Shown here piece after piece: positions 36,100 through 47,710 of a DNA stretch of 64,000 bases. The position numbers were made by a program, and so were the translations under genes. The stretch comes from Cryptomeria japonica (taxonomy: Eukaryota; Streptophyta; Pinopsida; Cupressales; Cupressaceae). The notes below the pieces were generated by a model, which was not told the DNA's origin, ran no database searches, and was given only the letters and a program-made list of their open reading frames with translations. How positions within the stretch are numbered: the stretch's first letter is position 1; each line of letters begins with the position of its first letter. The stretch lies in assembly GCF_030272615.1 (NCBI RefSeq), contig NC_081408.1, positions 68,241,546 to 68,305,545 of the forward strand. Direction: 5' to 3'.

Positions 36100-37224
36100 A
36101 ACAACTTGAGGAAGATTTTGAAACTAATACAGTTGGAAGGAGCTCTTGAAGATTTTGATGCAGAAAAATTGAAGAATATCAAACTTGAAGATGATCTGAG
36201 GACTGCTAAGGAATTCATTAAAGGACTTCAGGAGAACCTAGTTATTGCATAAAATAAGAGAAAAGAACTTCATGAGAAAATGCAAAAACATGATGATGAA
36301 AAGGAAACCCTTAGTGATATTGCAGACAAATTGAGACAAGAGAACACTAATATGAGGAATGAAATGCAAGATATGACTATGAGGTTATGTAAGGATATTG
36401 AATATAGGAAGAAGAATGAAGAAGACTTGACTAGGAGACTTTATGATAGAGCTAATGAAAATCTAAGAATTAGTCATGAAATTGATATGCTAAAGACAAA
36501 TCTGATTCACATGCAACATTATTAAGATAAGCTTGTGAGACAGGTTGGAATTCTTGAAAATGAGTTGATCACTACAAATGAACACAAAGACAAATTCAAG
36601 AAAAGTTCAGAAAAACTTGATGACATGCTGAAAAGACAAAAATCTGATGGAGATACAATTGGACTTGGATCTGAACATGGAGAAAGTTCCAGGACTACAA
36701 ACAATCAAGATCACAGTAAACTGATAAGACAACCTAATGCTTATAAATTCAATGGGAAATGTTTCAATTGCAATAGATATGGTCATAGAGAAAATCAGTG
36801 CAAATTTAGAAATAATCAAAATACAAACTTACCCATCGGTCAATGTTCCAAATGCAATAAACTTGGTCACAATTCATAAAATTACAGAATGAATGTGAAA
36901 TGCTATGTTTGTGGTAGATTTAGGCATTTATCTAATCAGTGCAGAACACAAACTAGTCAAGGATATGGAAAAGCTATTCAGAGGAATAATGTAACTTGTT
37001 ATGCATGTAACAAGATTGGACATATTGCAAAATTTTGTAGAAGCAAGCCTATATCGATGAACAATAAAGGATAGAGTGTGAAGGGAAAAGAAAAGGTAAA
37101 TGAAATAAAGCAAGAATTTTCAAAACAATGGATTAAGAAGGCGGATCAAAAAGTTGATGAAACTATCTCTACACTGGTAGAACAGAGTAACCCTCCACCG
37201 GTAGGAGATTCTTCATCCGATTAA
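36100..37224 (+). pseudogene. Gag-like ORF of Copia-2: coiled coil plus four zinc knuckles
   Basis: One frame with stops at about 36250, 36523-36525, 36877-36879 and 37072-37074, all explainable as CAA or CAG changing to TAA or TAG. The N-terminal half is a charged coiled coil (KLRQENTNMRNEMQDM). It is followed by knuckles CFNCNRYGHRENQC, a third-of-motif remnant CSKCNKLGH, CYVCGRFRHLSNQC and CYACNKIGHIAKFC. The N-terminal capsid of normal copia gag is not visible; only about 50 bp separate the LTR from this frame. It probably binds RNA and would need capsid supplied by another element. Confidence 0.8.
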
Positions 37225-37521
37225 GGAATAATCCTTAGGGGGTATTGCAGCAAATTGAAAATCATGCATTTTACCCTTGGTTGATGGGAAGAAGACACAT
37301 TTCTTTACCGACAGATATGTTTAGCTTTTACTTAATTGACGAGCATTTAAAGCAATTTTAAAGAACCTTTTTGTCTATAAAGCACTGGAAAACCCTCATT
37401 TTGACTCACCAAGCATTCAATCATTCAAAGAGCATGAAATTGAGCAAGGGCATTCTAAGGCAAAGCAACAAAGCAATTTTCAGACATCCAAAGAATTTCA
37501 AGTTAAGAGGTATTTATCAAA

Positions 37522-40500
37522 ATGGTAACTTCATCATTTGTTCCTGAGTTTATTGCAAAACCTATCATTGTTGAAAACATCAAACGCCCTAGACCCATGT
37601 TTAAGATTGTTCCTAAGATTGCAAAGCAGGATGATTCTGTTGGAGCTTTTTCAAAAATTTTGAAGGGTGTCGCATTTGCAAAAGATCCTAGAATCTACAT
37701 CCATTGCAATATAGAAGACCTAGGGACTGATGATTTGAAGAAAATGTTTAATGAGGTTATTACTGATGAACAAGGTGTGATTAAACTTGAACATAAGATT
37801 GTGGAAGACTTAGGTTTTGTAGGAATACTAAACATTCCTGAATTTCCAAAGGAAGTTGTAAGACTTGTATTGAGCAGAGTCCATGGAGAGTTCATGTGGT
37901 TAGAGTCAGTTTGCAGGATAACCAGGGAAGCAATTAAGGAAATCATTGGTTTACCCTCAACCGGTAGTAAACTTGATAAAACCAAGAAAATGCCTAACAA
38001 GAGTGTGAAAAGCTTAACCAGAGCCACATCTGATAGTAGGTCACTTAGAGTCAATGATGTTAAGGATATAAATGTGAGATATGTTAGTATGATACTTGGA
38101 TATAAAGCAACACATGCTAATAGACTGAATTCAGTTTCTAGCCTTTGTATTCACTGTGCATATGAGATGGTGAACAATAATGCTAAGATAGATGTTTGTG
38201 AATGGCTTAAAGATGAACTAATTGACAATTTGAAGAAGATTAAGGGAGATAAGAAAGGTACTTTCCATTTTTGGAACCTACTAGTATGCTTAATGCTATA
38301 CTTTACCAAAGAGATACCTGACATAGGTCACAAAGATTTTGGTTATGACATCTCGCTAGGAAAACAGATAGAGGAACCTTTCACCGGTATGGGCACTGAA
38401 TGTGATAAGATCATAGCAGATTACTTCAAAAAATTTCAAACTAAGATGAGAGCAAGAGAGAGATTACCATAGAGAATAGTTGATAAATATGACAACCAAA
38501 TATGTTTTGTTATTAAAAGAGATGAGACTTGGATGGAAGCAATAAGCCCTAGAACTATTTGGGCTACTAAGATGGGTTATGAGGTAGACCTACCTATTCT
38601 AGAAACATATGCAAAAGCCCTACTTGATGCACCTAGGGAGCCATCTGAAGGGATATTTGGTAATGCAGAAACTATTGCAAGTAATGTATCTATGCAGAAA
38701 GAAAGGAAGAAAAGAGACAAGTTTATTAGAGATGCATCTAAGAAGGTCAGTGAAATTAAGGAAAATGTCATGAATATCAATGGCATATCAGCTAGTGAGC
38801 TTAAAGGATTGCAACCAAAAGCACATGTTTCACCGGTTGTGACATCTTCTGATACTAACAATGGCAAGGCTGCTGAGTTTAAGAGAGTGGAAAGGAAAAG
38901 AAAAACCCCACTGGTACCTTCTCCTCCTCCTAAGAAAACTAGGACACTAAGGAAGAAGCAACAGGCAATTAGGGAACTGCAGAAGAAGCTTACACCAAAG
39001 AAGAAATAGACACCGGTTACCCCTACACTAGATGATCTACTAAATGAAATAACACAAGAAGGTAATCTGGTAAATGTAAACAAATTGTATAATTCTTGTA
39101 AGGATTCTAACAAAGAAACTATTGAAGAAAGCATTATTTTATATTTGGATATTTACAAGAAATTTTTGATAGAAGTAATTGATGATTTACCTAATGATTT
39201 ATACATGAGATTGGAAGTTAAATGACTATCAGTGATGGAACTAGATAAGAAATTGAAAGTTGAAGCACTTTTGGCTGTACATCCTATAAACTCTAAGGAA
39301 GAGATAGATGAGCTTATATCCAAAGCTAACCAGTTAGTATTTGTCAGTGGGCACCGACAAGTCAGCCTAATGGCTGGAAGGGTTAACGAAATTGCAGATG
39401 AGACTGTAGATAGCTAGGATATATTTTTTGTTGAGAAGGAAAAGAAAGAGGAAACAAATAGACCGAAAATGGACAAGACATTCAAGGTATATCAGAAAGA
39501 CAAGGGAAAAGGTAAAATTGGTGGTGTTCCTACTATAAAGATTACAGATAATCTTCCACTACCACCTCAAGATACCCCTCTGGTACACACAGTTAATCCA
39601 CCAGATATGGCTACTAAAGGTATAACTCATGATGATACTAACTCGGAGTCTGAGATACTTTTCACAATGAATGTAGATACACAAGATATAAACATTGTTG
39701 TAGATAAGGAATATGCAGCTGATAGTGAAAATGTAAAGATCACTGAGAAACCGACACACACTGTAGACTCTCTAGAGACTGAGAAACCGGCACAAACTAT
39801 TGATTCTCAAAACACTAAGATACCGGTTCAAGCTGAGCAACTAGAGACTGAGAAACCTACAGAGGTTAAGACAACTAACACATGGCAACCAGAATTAGAG
39901 AAATCGATAGTTGTACAGACTGAGAAACAATCTGAGGCAGAGGTTCATGTTGAATCTAGGAAATTGACAGATGCAGAGGTGCTTAATCAAACTGAGAAAC
40001 CATCAAAGGCAGAGGTACATACACAGACAAATCCACCAGAAGAAAATGTAAGTAAAGAGAAACAAATTTTTGGCAATAAGGAACAAATAATAAAGGTAAT
40101 TGAAGAATCTAGCACATTAGCAGGAGAATTCAGACCAACTAATATCACAATGTTCTTTTGGATTCTATCAAGAGGATAACGGATTGAAATGCCTTAGCAT
40201 TTAAGGCTATTGATAACACCTTACCTATCTTGAAAATGATTGCACCTACTTGTAAGATAGATCACATTAATGATTCTTTAGGTAAATTGGACACATTGTC
40301 CAAATTTATTTCTGAAAATGTTCTAACTCTAGAAATGGTGAATGAGAATACCATTAAGGAGAGAGTTGACAAAGAGAAAAATACATTCTTTGAGAACACT
40401 ATAAAGAAATGTACTGATCACTTGGACACACTTTTACCAGTACTTAATTCTACAATTTTGGAGTATAAGGAGCTATATAGAGAAGCATGTAAACCTCACT

Positions 40501-40916
40501 GTTTGACAGAGGACATTGATGAGGAGATTAAAAAGACACAAAAAGAGATTGATGACATAGTGGACAACATGATAGGTTCATCTGAAATTATCTCAGTTTT
40601 TTAGCAGGAAATGGCAGTTTTTGAGGAGAAGTTGGAGAAACATGAGAAAGAGAAAGCAAGGATAAGGTTGAAGGCCTGGGAACTAAAGAATAAACTTGGT
40701 CCAAGGTTAGATAGTCTGATTACTCTAAGAGTTGAACTGACTAAGGCAACAATTCCCAAAGAATGATCACCGGAGCAACAAATGCACTATCTCACTAGTA
40801 TGATCCAGCAAACTAAGGCAACTCTAACTGGTAGCAACAAATTTATGCAGAGTTTGAACCTAGTCTTGGCGGACATTTTTCAGATTGTAACCAACTGGTT
40901 ACAAGCGATGAGGTAG
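37522..40916 (+). pseudogene. Large second ORF of Copia-2, putative plant transposon-protein domain
   Basis: From ATG 37522 the frame runs to 40179 with stops at 38470-38472, 39007-39009, 39223-39225 and 39415-39417. A shift near 40185 follows, then continuation to 40916 with stops at 40602-40604 and 40764-40766. Every stop but the last natural one fits C-to-T change. The first 300 residues are globular (RITREAIKEIIGLPSTGSK, VNDVKDINVRYVSMILGYKA, LNSVSSLCIHCAYEM). They resemble a domain found in many plant repeat ORFs, often labelled putative plant transposon protein. The middle is Lys/Pro-rich with a basic cluster (PPPKKTRTLRKKQQ), then an acidic Glu/Thr/Lys-rich part; the C-terminus is a coiled coil. 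The function is unknown. Intact length would be about 1130 residues. Confidence 0.75.
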
Positions 40917-40962
40917 CATTTTTGTACTCTTTGATTATTTATGACATCCTTTGTCATTGGTG

Positions 40963-41105
40963 TCAAAGGGGGAGTAGAGGAGAGAAAAATGCATGTACAG
41001 AGGAGATCACTTGCTCAGGGGGAGCACATTTTTTTGGATTTCAATTTTTGGATAACAATTTTGATTTTTCTTATGAGTGTTGCCATCAATGCCAAAGGGG
41101 GAGAT
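40963..41105 (+). other. Three polypurine-like tracts of Copia-2
   Basis: GGGGGAG-containing purine runs at 40963-40976, 41013-41027 and 41090-41105. The last abuts the LTR. Spacing and flanks (GTCATTGGTGTC, TTGCCATCAATG) parallel Copia-1. Confidence 0.75.
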
Positions 41106-41723
41106 TGTTGGAATTATACACTCTAATGAGAATAGTTGATGTTGTCATTGATGGCAACCAACTAGAAACCAACTGGCAACCAACTGGCAACCAACCGGCA
41201 ACAAGTTTCTACACATGCAATGACATCACAGATATCATACACCCGCAAGCACCTGCACCGACAGGCACTTTCACCAGCATCCAGTTTACAACCAACACTC
41301 AGGCCGACATGGGATAAAGTTTTGTTTATATGAATTGTTTTGTAAATGTAATTAACTATTTGTAAGCTGACTTGGTATATTGTATAGACTCATATATGTA
41401 TGAGATCTCATAGGTCATTTTGTAAGAGGTAGTAATGGTAGAATGTAATTATTGCATGAGCTGATATAGTGGACAATGAAGGTTTTGGTTAAGGTATCTA
41501 ACTAAGCTTAAACTGGTACTAAACCATGCATTAGAGATGCTATTTTGAGCAGTGCATTGTATTGGATTTAATTATCCATATTGTAGTCAGTGAGACTCTT
41601 TTGAGCAATGCGCTCCAGGCAGTTGGCCTTCCTACATGTGCAGACCCTTATTGTAAGTAGTATTTATTCATTGGCCAGTGAGTAAATATTGTGGGTCACA
41701 AATCCTACCAAGGTTTTTCCCAC
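41106..41723 (+). repeat. 3' LTR of Copia-2, first part
   Basis: Begins TGTTGGAATTATACAC and matches the 5' LTR until TTTTTCCCAC, where element C is inserted. CAACCAACTGG-type units are at about 41154-41209. The remaining part resumes at 54546. Confidence 0.92.
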
Positions 41724-42087
41724 TGTAGCGTCGTAAATTGTACGCACTCGCTAGGGTGGTACAATTTCGCACCTAGTTTAGCACCCGCCTTAGTGCATTT
41801 TGCATTCTGCATTGCATTTCTCCTTAAGCACTTAATTAATCAAATTAATTAGGTCTAAGGCCCTATTTCATCATTTTCTACATCATAAAGTTGGGCCCTT
41901 TCACTAAAGCGTGCCCTTCGCATTTTATTCTTCCAATACACCACTTAATCAAAAAACCCTAATTAAGTCCTATTTCGAACTTGGGGGCTTGGTTTCGGGG
42001 TCTAAACATCTCGAAATCACCTGTAACTTCGGGATTCTCTCTAAAATCATCATATCCGACGGCCCTGAAAATTTGGTGAAAAGTTGT

Positions 42088-42119
42088 CGGGACCATGGCG
42101 CCCGTGCAACATGGTCCCG
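42088..42119. repeat. Perfect inverted repeat in the C LTR
   Basis: CGGGACCATG at 42088-42097 and CATGGTCCCG at 42110-42119 flank a 12-base loop. The arm plus loop start contains GGGACCATGGCGCCC, the core of the minisatellite at 51991-52130. The copy in the 3' LTR is at 53251-53282. Confidence 0.9.
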
Positions 42120-42859
42120 GACATTTTTCCCGAAATTTTGGGAGCACGATCCAATCATAAAATAAAGCTTAACCCCAAGAGATTGGCGGGAGATTCAATC
42201 TCTAGGTCGGCCAAAATATGAATTTATGACCTAGGGTTTCATACATAAAAGCTCTCTTTCCTCATTTGAAGGGGATGGGATTTTGTTTCCAGGAACTTCA
42301 TATGCAGCGAAAGAGCAGATTTTTGAGGACTTCAACAACACTCAACATCATTTTATCAAGCATCTATCAAATTCATTCATCCACTTAGGGCTTGGAAGAC
42401 ATTGAAGAACAATAGGAGATTACCGACTGAAGATTGGCTTGTACTCCTCCCTTGAGGGTTGGGTATGATTTCGTATTGTTTTCATGTCTTTGCATAAGCT
42501 TTGATACATCATTTATTCATGCTTTAGATCACATTGCATCTTGATTTAGAGCATTTACATTATCATTTACAAGCAATTAGGGTTTACTTTCTAGGTTGCT
42601 CTAGTTTGCTTTCTTGCATTTTGGACCTTGCACACACACTAGGTCTGCACACACAATACATTTTACAAAACAACTTGGCTATTCGTGGAGGTGGAAATCA
42701 CCGAAGCGGGGGTTTGACTAAGGCAAAACCCTATATAGCCACCCCTCCCCCTTTTCAGATATTATTGCAGGTTTTGGGATTCGGACGACGCTGCGGGACA
42801 CAGATCCGGAGAGAGAAGGCTGAGACAGAACCTTGTGTGAAGTTGTAGCTCAGAAGACC

Positions 42860-42919
42860 GGGACAGGGGCGCTGGGCGCCCTAGTCCCTGGGACAGAGGC
42901 GCTGGGCACCCTGGTCCTC
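42860..42919 (+). repeat. Two 30 bp tandem units in the 5' LTR of C
   Basis: Units begin GGGACAG at 42860 and 42890, each with GGCGCTGGGC and CCTAGTCC or CTGGTCC. The 3' LTR has three units (54023-54114). Confidence 0.9.
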
Positions 42920-43353
42920 TGGACAGACAGCTTTCCGACAACTTTCCGACAGTGTTTCAGGGTGCAGAACAGTGGTTTCCGGTGCAGTTTTCAGGACAGT
43001 GGCGCCCGCGCCCCCGTCTCGAACATTTTCAATCCGATTTCGACTCCGGGTACATATCTGCATTCTTATTTTATCCTTACACTTACAGCTGTTCATTGTT
43101 TAATCTCAATTCTGCAATCTTGTTATTAGTTCATACTTGCATTTTGAGATTAGGGTTTGAACTTGCATTACTTGATCTTACAATTTCAACAAGGGGAATA
43201 GAAATCCTAATAGATATCTCGTGGCTCTCTCTTTCACCAAAAGAAGTAGCCAATTGTGCGATATCTCTAGGCTCTTTCGTATTCCGTAATGTGTGTCAAA
43301 AGGTAGGATTAGGGCATGATTAACCTAGTCTCGCTTTTTTCCCCTACACATTT

Positions 43354-43373
43354 TGGTGAACCCGACGTGAATC
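43354..43373 (+). other. Primer-binding site of element C (tRNA-Trp type)
   Basis: The same 20 bases as in A and B, three bases after the LTR. See the entry at 19383 for the tRNA match. Confidence 0.8.
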
Positions 43374-43521
43374 TATCATTGCTTCCTCTTGCATTGCATG
43401 TGTTAGATCTAGATCTAGATTTAGTGTGTTTTCATTTCATTTCATTAAAAAGAAAAAAAACAAGAGAGAGAACTTGTGTTTCTTTGCATTGTGTGTTTAA
43501 ATTTTATGCAACCTTTTCAAA

Positions 43522-44466
43522 ATGTCAGATTTTTATTTGCAAAATGTTCATGCATTTGATGATTATTATGAGTATAGCCAAGATGAATTAGATGAAGCTT
43601 TAGATGAGTTTTTAAACCCTAAGGATGATAAACCTTCATTTTACCAAAAACTCATAAACCTTGTTACTATGCCATTTAGGTGTGATGAGAAAGATAAGTC
43701 GAATGATTCCTCTCAAGGATACATTCCTATCCACTCTTCCCCTGAATCTAGTAACATGGTTGTTTTCAATAATCCCCTCTATGAGGAGATGTCTCCTTTT
43801 GAATCAAAAGACAAACCTTTTAATCGATATGATCATGCTTTGTTGGATGATGCTCTTGATGACTTTGTGGCTTTGTCGAAACCTTTAAACAAAAACAAGA
43901 CCTCTAAATTGGTTAACATGATAAATTTGAATGAATATAACAAACCTCTCTTTGAAGTCCAAGGTGCTTATCCTTCTCCCACCTTTCAAATTCCTAAGAC
44001 TCCTCTCCTTACTGTCCAAGGGAGGTATGATCATGATTCCTTTTGTACTCCGAATAAACCAATCATCACCGTACAAGGAAGAAAACCTATAAGTCCTTAC
44101 AATTATGCTAAGCAAATAACTAGAGAGAGTTATCATGCGGTTGCCCATACCTATCATACCAGAAATAATAGGCAACCTAATCCTCCTCCTGTTATTCCAG
44201 TCTCTCTTCCTAATCCTCAACCAATTCTCCCTCAAGCTCCCCGTATTTCGCAAGTTATGGGTAAGGAATATGATCTCATAGAACAACTCAAAGCTACCCC
44301 TGCTAAGATATCCCTTTGGGATTTGATTCAAACTTCTTCCGCTTATCATGGAATGTTACAAGATGCCTTGAAAGATTTGAATGTTCCTCCACCGAATACA
44401 TCTAGTAATATAGCATCTTTTGTTAACTCCGTGATGAATCCTAAACCTCAAATTGTGTTTACGTAA
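43522..44466 (+). pseudogene. N-terminal (gag-position) ORF of element C, no recognisable capsid
   Basis: ATG 43522 opens a 314-residue frame ending at TAA 44464-44466, where the protease frame continues directly. It is acidic at the start (two related motifs, ELDEALDEFL and LLDDALDDFV). It then has three repeats ending in VQG (PLFEVQG, PLLTVQG, PIITVQG), then a Pro-rich stretch. Only the last 60 residues (DLIEQLKATPAKISLWDLI) match the pre-protease segment of A and B. The capsid domain and the CHHC knuckle of A and B are absent. The leader upstream is only about 150 bp, far shorter than A's. Confidence 0.8.
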
Positions 44467-45841
44467 GATGAGTTGCCTACTGGTGAAGTCCAACAACAAT
44501 ATGATGCCTTGATGATTGTGGTTGTCATGAAAGACACTGCTATAAGACGAACACTAGTAGATAATGGCTCTGGCCTTAATGTGTGTAGCATCAATCTATT
44601 GCATAAGATGAATGTGGATACATCTCTTATGGAGCCTGACTCTCGTTCCATTCGTGGATTTGATAATGTGGCTAAGACTTCATTGGGTATCATCACCTTA
44701 CCTCTCACAGTAGGACCTGTTACTTTGCCTACTCCTATCCATGTTATGCCAGGAAATTTAACATACAACTTGTTATTAGGGAGGCCTTGGATTCACAGCA
44801 TGCAAGTTGTCACCTCTACATTGCATAGACAAGTTAAATTCATTTATAACAATAAGACATATACTTTGATGGGAGATACTAATTTTCAAGCTTGTCTACA
44901 AACATCTAATTCTAGAGGAGATTCTTCTAAGCCATCCTCGTCTAGTGATGACTCTTTAAACAAGAAACCTATCGATGATTCTTCGCTTTCCGATGATCAA
45001 AATCCTTTGGATGAATTCGGATCTCCTGAAGAAAATCCTTCTCGACTTGAAACTACACATAAAAAGGATTTTGATCCTGAGAAGGTTCTCGCAGAAGATG
45101 ATTGGGGATCTCTTGATTTTAATCCTACCTTTGTGGGTGAATATAAGATTCCTTCTAGAGAACTTAAAGTTGAAAAGAAAGAAGAAACTAAAAAACAATC
45201 AACCCTGCCTGAAGCTATGAGTAATAATTTTGTGGCCGCTTCTCAAACTTCCTCTTCTCACATCTATAACTATGAAGAGTTTGATTCTTTGTCTTATGAA
45301 AAACCACCTTCTCTTCCTGAAATGGCTGATCGCTATGGTCGTGGTTTTCGCATTTTTGCTAAGCATGGGTATCATGGAAAAGGTTGTGGTGCTAATGAAC
45401 AAGGGATTAGAGTTCCCCTAGAGACTAATTTTCAACATTATGCCTTTGGACTTGGTTATAATCCCTACAGACGTACTAAAGCCTCTAAAAGACCATGCAT
45501 TAGTGTTAATGCTATCTCTACATCTTTATCAATACAACACCCTGAGTATATTGATGAGGATTCTTCGGGTGATTGTGCTCTAGATATCTTCCCTACCGAC
45601 AATGCTTTAGCTGAGTTCTTGGGAGCCTATGACACTCTTCCTCGTTATCATCACAATAGGGGACTCCCTTATTGTTTGAACACTGAAGCCTATTTTGGAA
45701 AAGAGATTGATAATGACGAGATTGTGAAAGAATTCCCTCAGTTAAAGGATACTCCTCAACAAAGTAATCTCCTCATAAGTGACACCACTGATGTTAAGAT
45801 GGATCCTTGCAATAAAGAGAAAGTCATTAAAAGTTGGAAAA
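44467..45841 (+). pseudogene. Protease, G-patch and linker of element C
   Basis: Same frame as the ORF before it. The protease site is TLVDNGSGLNVC (Asp at 44560-44562) with [12 protein letters not shown] after it, again Asp-Asn-Gly. An acidic Ser-rich stretch follows. The G-patch-like segment is at about 45333-45465 (YGRGFRIFAKHGYHGKGCG, later FGLGYNP). A linker block at 45580-45705 (LDIFPTDNALAEFLGAYD through AYF) matches the one in A. The frame shifts by one base in an AAAA run near 45833, just before RT. In A this point is in frame, so this is probably decay, not programmed shifting. Confidence 0.85.
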
Positions 45842-46790
45842 TGTTTGGATGAAGAGGAACAGAAACAATATGAAGAACTATTGCATGAATTCCCTGAGAT
45901 CTTTGCTTGGGCATATTCTGACATGCCTGGTATAGATCCTAAGATCGTTACTCATAATATTGTCTTAGTTCCTGATGCTAAGCCCGTGAAACAAAAGATT
46001 TGAAAAATGAATCCTAAGATAGCTCTGCTTGTTAAAGCTGAGATTGAAAAATTATTGGAGGCTGGATTTATCCGCCCTATTGACTATTCCCCATGGATTT
46101 CAAACATTGTCGCTGTGGCTAAACCAGATAACAAAATAAGAATGTGTACCGACTTTCGGGATCTAAATAAGGCTTCTTTAAAAGATGATTTCCCTCTTCC
46201 AAACATTGACATGATAGTTGATTCTACGGCAGGACATGCCCTCTTATCCTTCATGGATGGTTTTTCAGGCTACAATCAAATTTTCATTAACCCTCAAGAT
46301 CAATTCAAAACCGCTTTCACCACTCCTTAGGGTACGTTTTGTTGGATAATGATGCCTTTTGGACTTAAAAATGCTGGTGCAACTTATCAACGAGCGATGA
46401 CCCTTATCTTTCATGATTATATGCATAAGATTTTAGAGGATTATGTTGATGATATTCTGGCCAAATCTTTTCTTCCCATGGATCATGTTAAAATCCCTCG
46501 AAATTTTTTTGAAAGAATTCGTAAATATCACATGCGCTTGAATCCCCGAAAATGCGTTTTTGGTGTGGATAGTGGGAAACTATTAGGATTTATAGTTTCG
46601 CATCGTGGGATTGAGGTGGATACTAAGAAAATAGATGCTATTGTTAACATGCCACCTCCTCGAAATGTATCTCAACTTAAAAGCTTACAAGGAAAGATTC
46701 AAGCTATTCGTAGGTTTGTGTCTCAACTTGCGGATCGTACCTTTCCTTTTACTCAACTTCTTAAAAAGGATATCACTTTTCAGTGGAATG
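45842..46790 (+). pseudogene. Reverse transcriptase of element C
   Basis: Full Tat-type RT: PWISNIVAVAKPDNKIRMC, FRDLNKASLKDDFPLPN, FMDGFSGYNQIFIN, MMPFGLKNAGATYQRAM and catalytic YVDDILAKS near 46441. The preceding domain reads LLHEFPEIFAWAYSDMPG. Stops are TGA 46001-46003 and TAG 46328-46330, both single transitions from residues conserved in A. Confidence 0.95.
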
Positions 46791-47710
46791 AGGGTTGTCA
46801 GCAAGCATTTGAAGATTTAAAAGTGTATTTGGCTAGTCCTCCTATTCTTCAACCTGCCGAACCTTCTAAACCCTTTATCCTGTATACAGCTGCTTCTTCT
46901 CATGCTCTCGCAGCATTGTTAGCACAACATGATAAAGATGGTAAGGAGTGTCCGGTGTATTACATAAGTCATACTTTACTCGATTATGAGACCCGATATT
47001 CTGCGATAGAAAGACAATGCTTGGCCGTGGTGTTTGCGACTCAGAAATTGAGACATTATCTTTTAAATTCAGAAGTCCACGTCATGGTTAAGTTTGATCC
47101 GTTGAAGCATCTTTTCTCTAAAACTGATTTATCAGGACGTCTCGCTAAGTGGGTTATGATGTTAACTGAATTTGACCTTAAATTTGTTTCACAAAGAGCA
47201 ATTAAAGGACAAGCGTTGACCGATCACTTAGTTGAGGCCCCTTCACCTTTTTCATTCCCTAACCCTGAGTCTTTTCCTGATGACTTCATTCTTTCTATAG
47301 AGAAAGATGAAACTTGGGAGTTATACTTTGATGGCTCTAAGTGTCGTACGGGATCGGGGGCAGGTGTTGTTCTGGTTTCTCCTACAAAGAAACCTATTCC
47401 CTTGTCATATCGTCTAAATTTCCTGTGTACCAATAACATTGCTGAGTATGAGGCTCTTATAGCAGGAATAAAAGCAGCCTTAGCTCTTAATATAAAACAC
47501 ATACATATCTATGGAGATTCGCAATTGATTATAAGACAAGTAACAGGAATATATCAAGCAAAACAGGACAAATTATCACAATATAAAGACCTGGCTATCT
47601 CTTTATTACAAAATTTCGATTCTTATACCATGGAACCTGTTCCTCGAAAAGATAATCGACATGCGGATGCGATGGCATGTGTGGCTTCGTTAGTATCTTT
47701 AGAGGACCCT
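46791..47710 (+). pseudogene. Dual RNase H of element C
   Basis: The first domain (to about 47300) lacks its leading catalytic Asp (LYTAASSHALAALLAQ) though IERQCLAVV and the outline remain. The second (47314-47705) keeps all four acids: LYFDGSKCRTGSG, IAEYEALIAG, YGDSQLIIRQ, RHADAMA. This arrangement matches element A. The open frame reaches TGA 47933-47935. Confidence 0.93.

Larger units (their letters stand above)
35239..41723 (+). mobile_element. Copia-2: large non-autonomous copia-like element without pol (main part)
   Basis: LTRs are at 35239-36049 and 41106-41723 plus 54546-54712; element C splits the latter. The initiator-Met-type primer site and the GGGGGAG purine tracts match copia elements. 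Between them lie a coiled-coil and zinc-knuckle ORF and a long second ORF, but no protease, integrase, RT or RNase H. LTR divergence is several percent by eye, making this older than A and C. The last roughly 40 bp of the 3' LTR are missing at the 54712/54713 junction. Confidence 0.85.
41724..43350 (+). repeat. 5' LTR of element C
   Basis: 1627 bp, TGTAGCGTCG to CCCCTACACA. It opens with a perfect nine-base inverted repeat (AAATTGTAC 41735-41743, GTACAATTT 41759-41767). It carries a ten-base one at 42088-42119, a TATA-like ATACATAAAA at 42241-42250, and two 30 bp GC-rich tandem units at 42860-42919. Confidence 0.96.

Noticed and set aside
45779-45852. Programmed frameshift between protease and RT in C
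   Set aside because: A is in frame at this point, and the shift sits in an A-run among other decay; no slippery site with structure was recognised.
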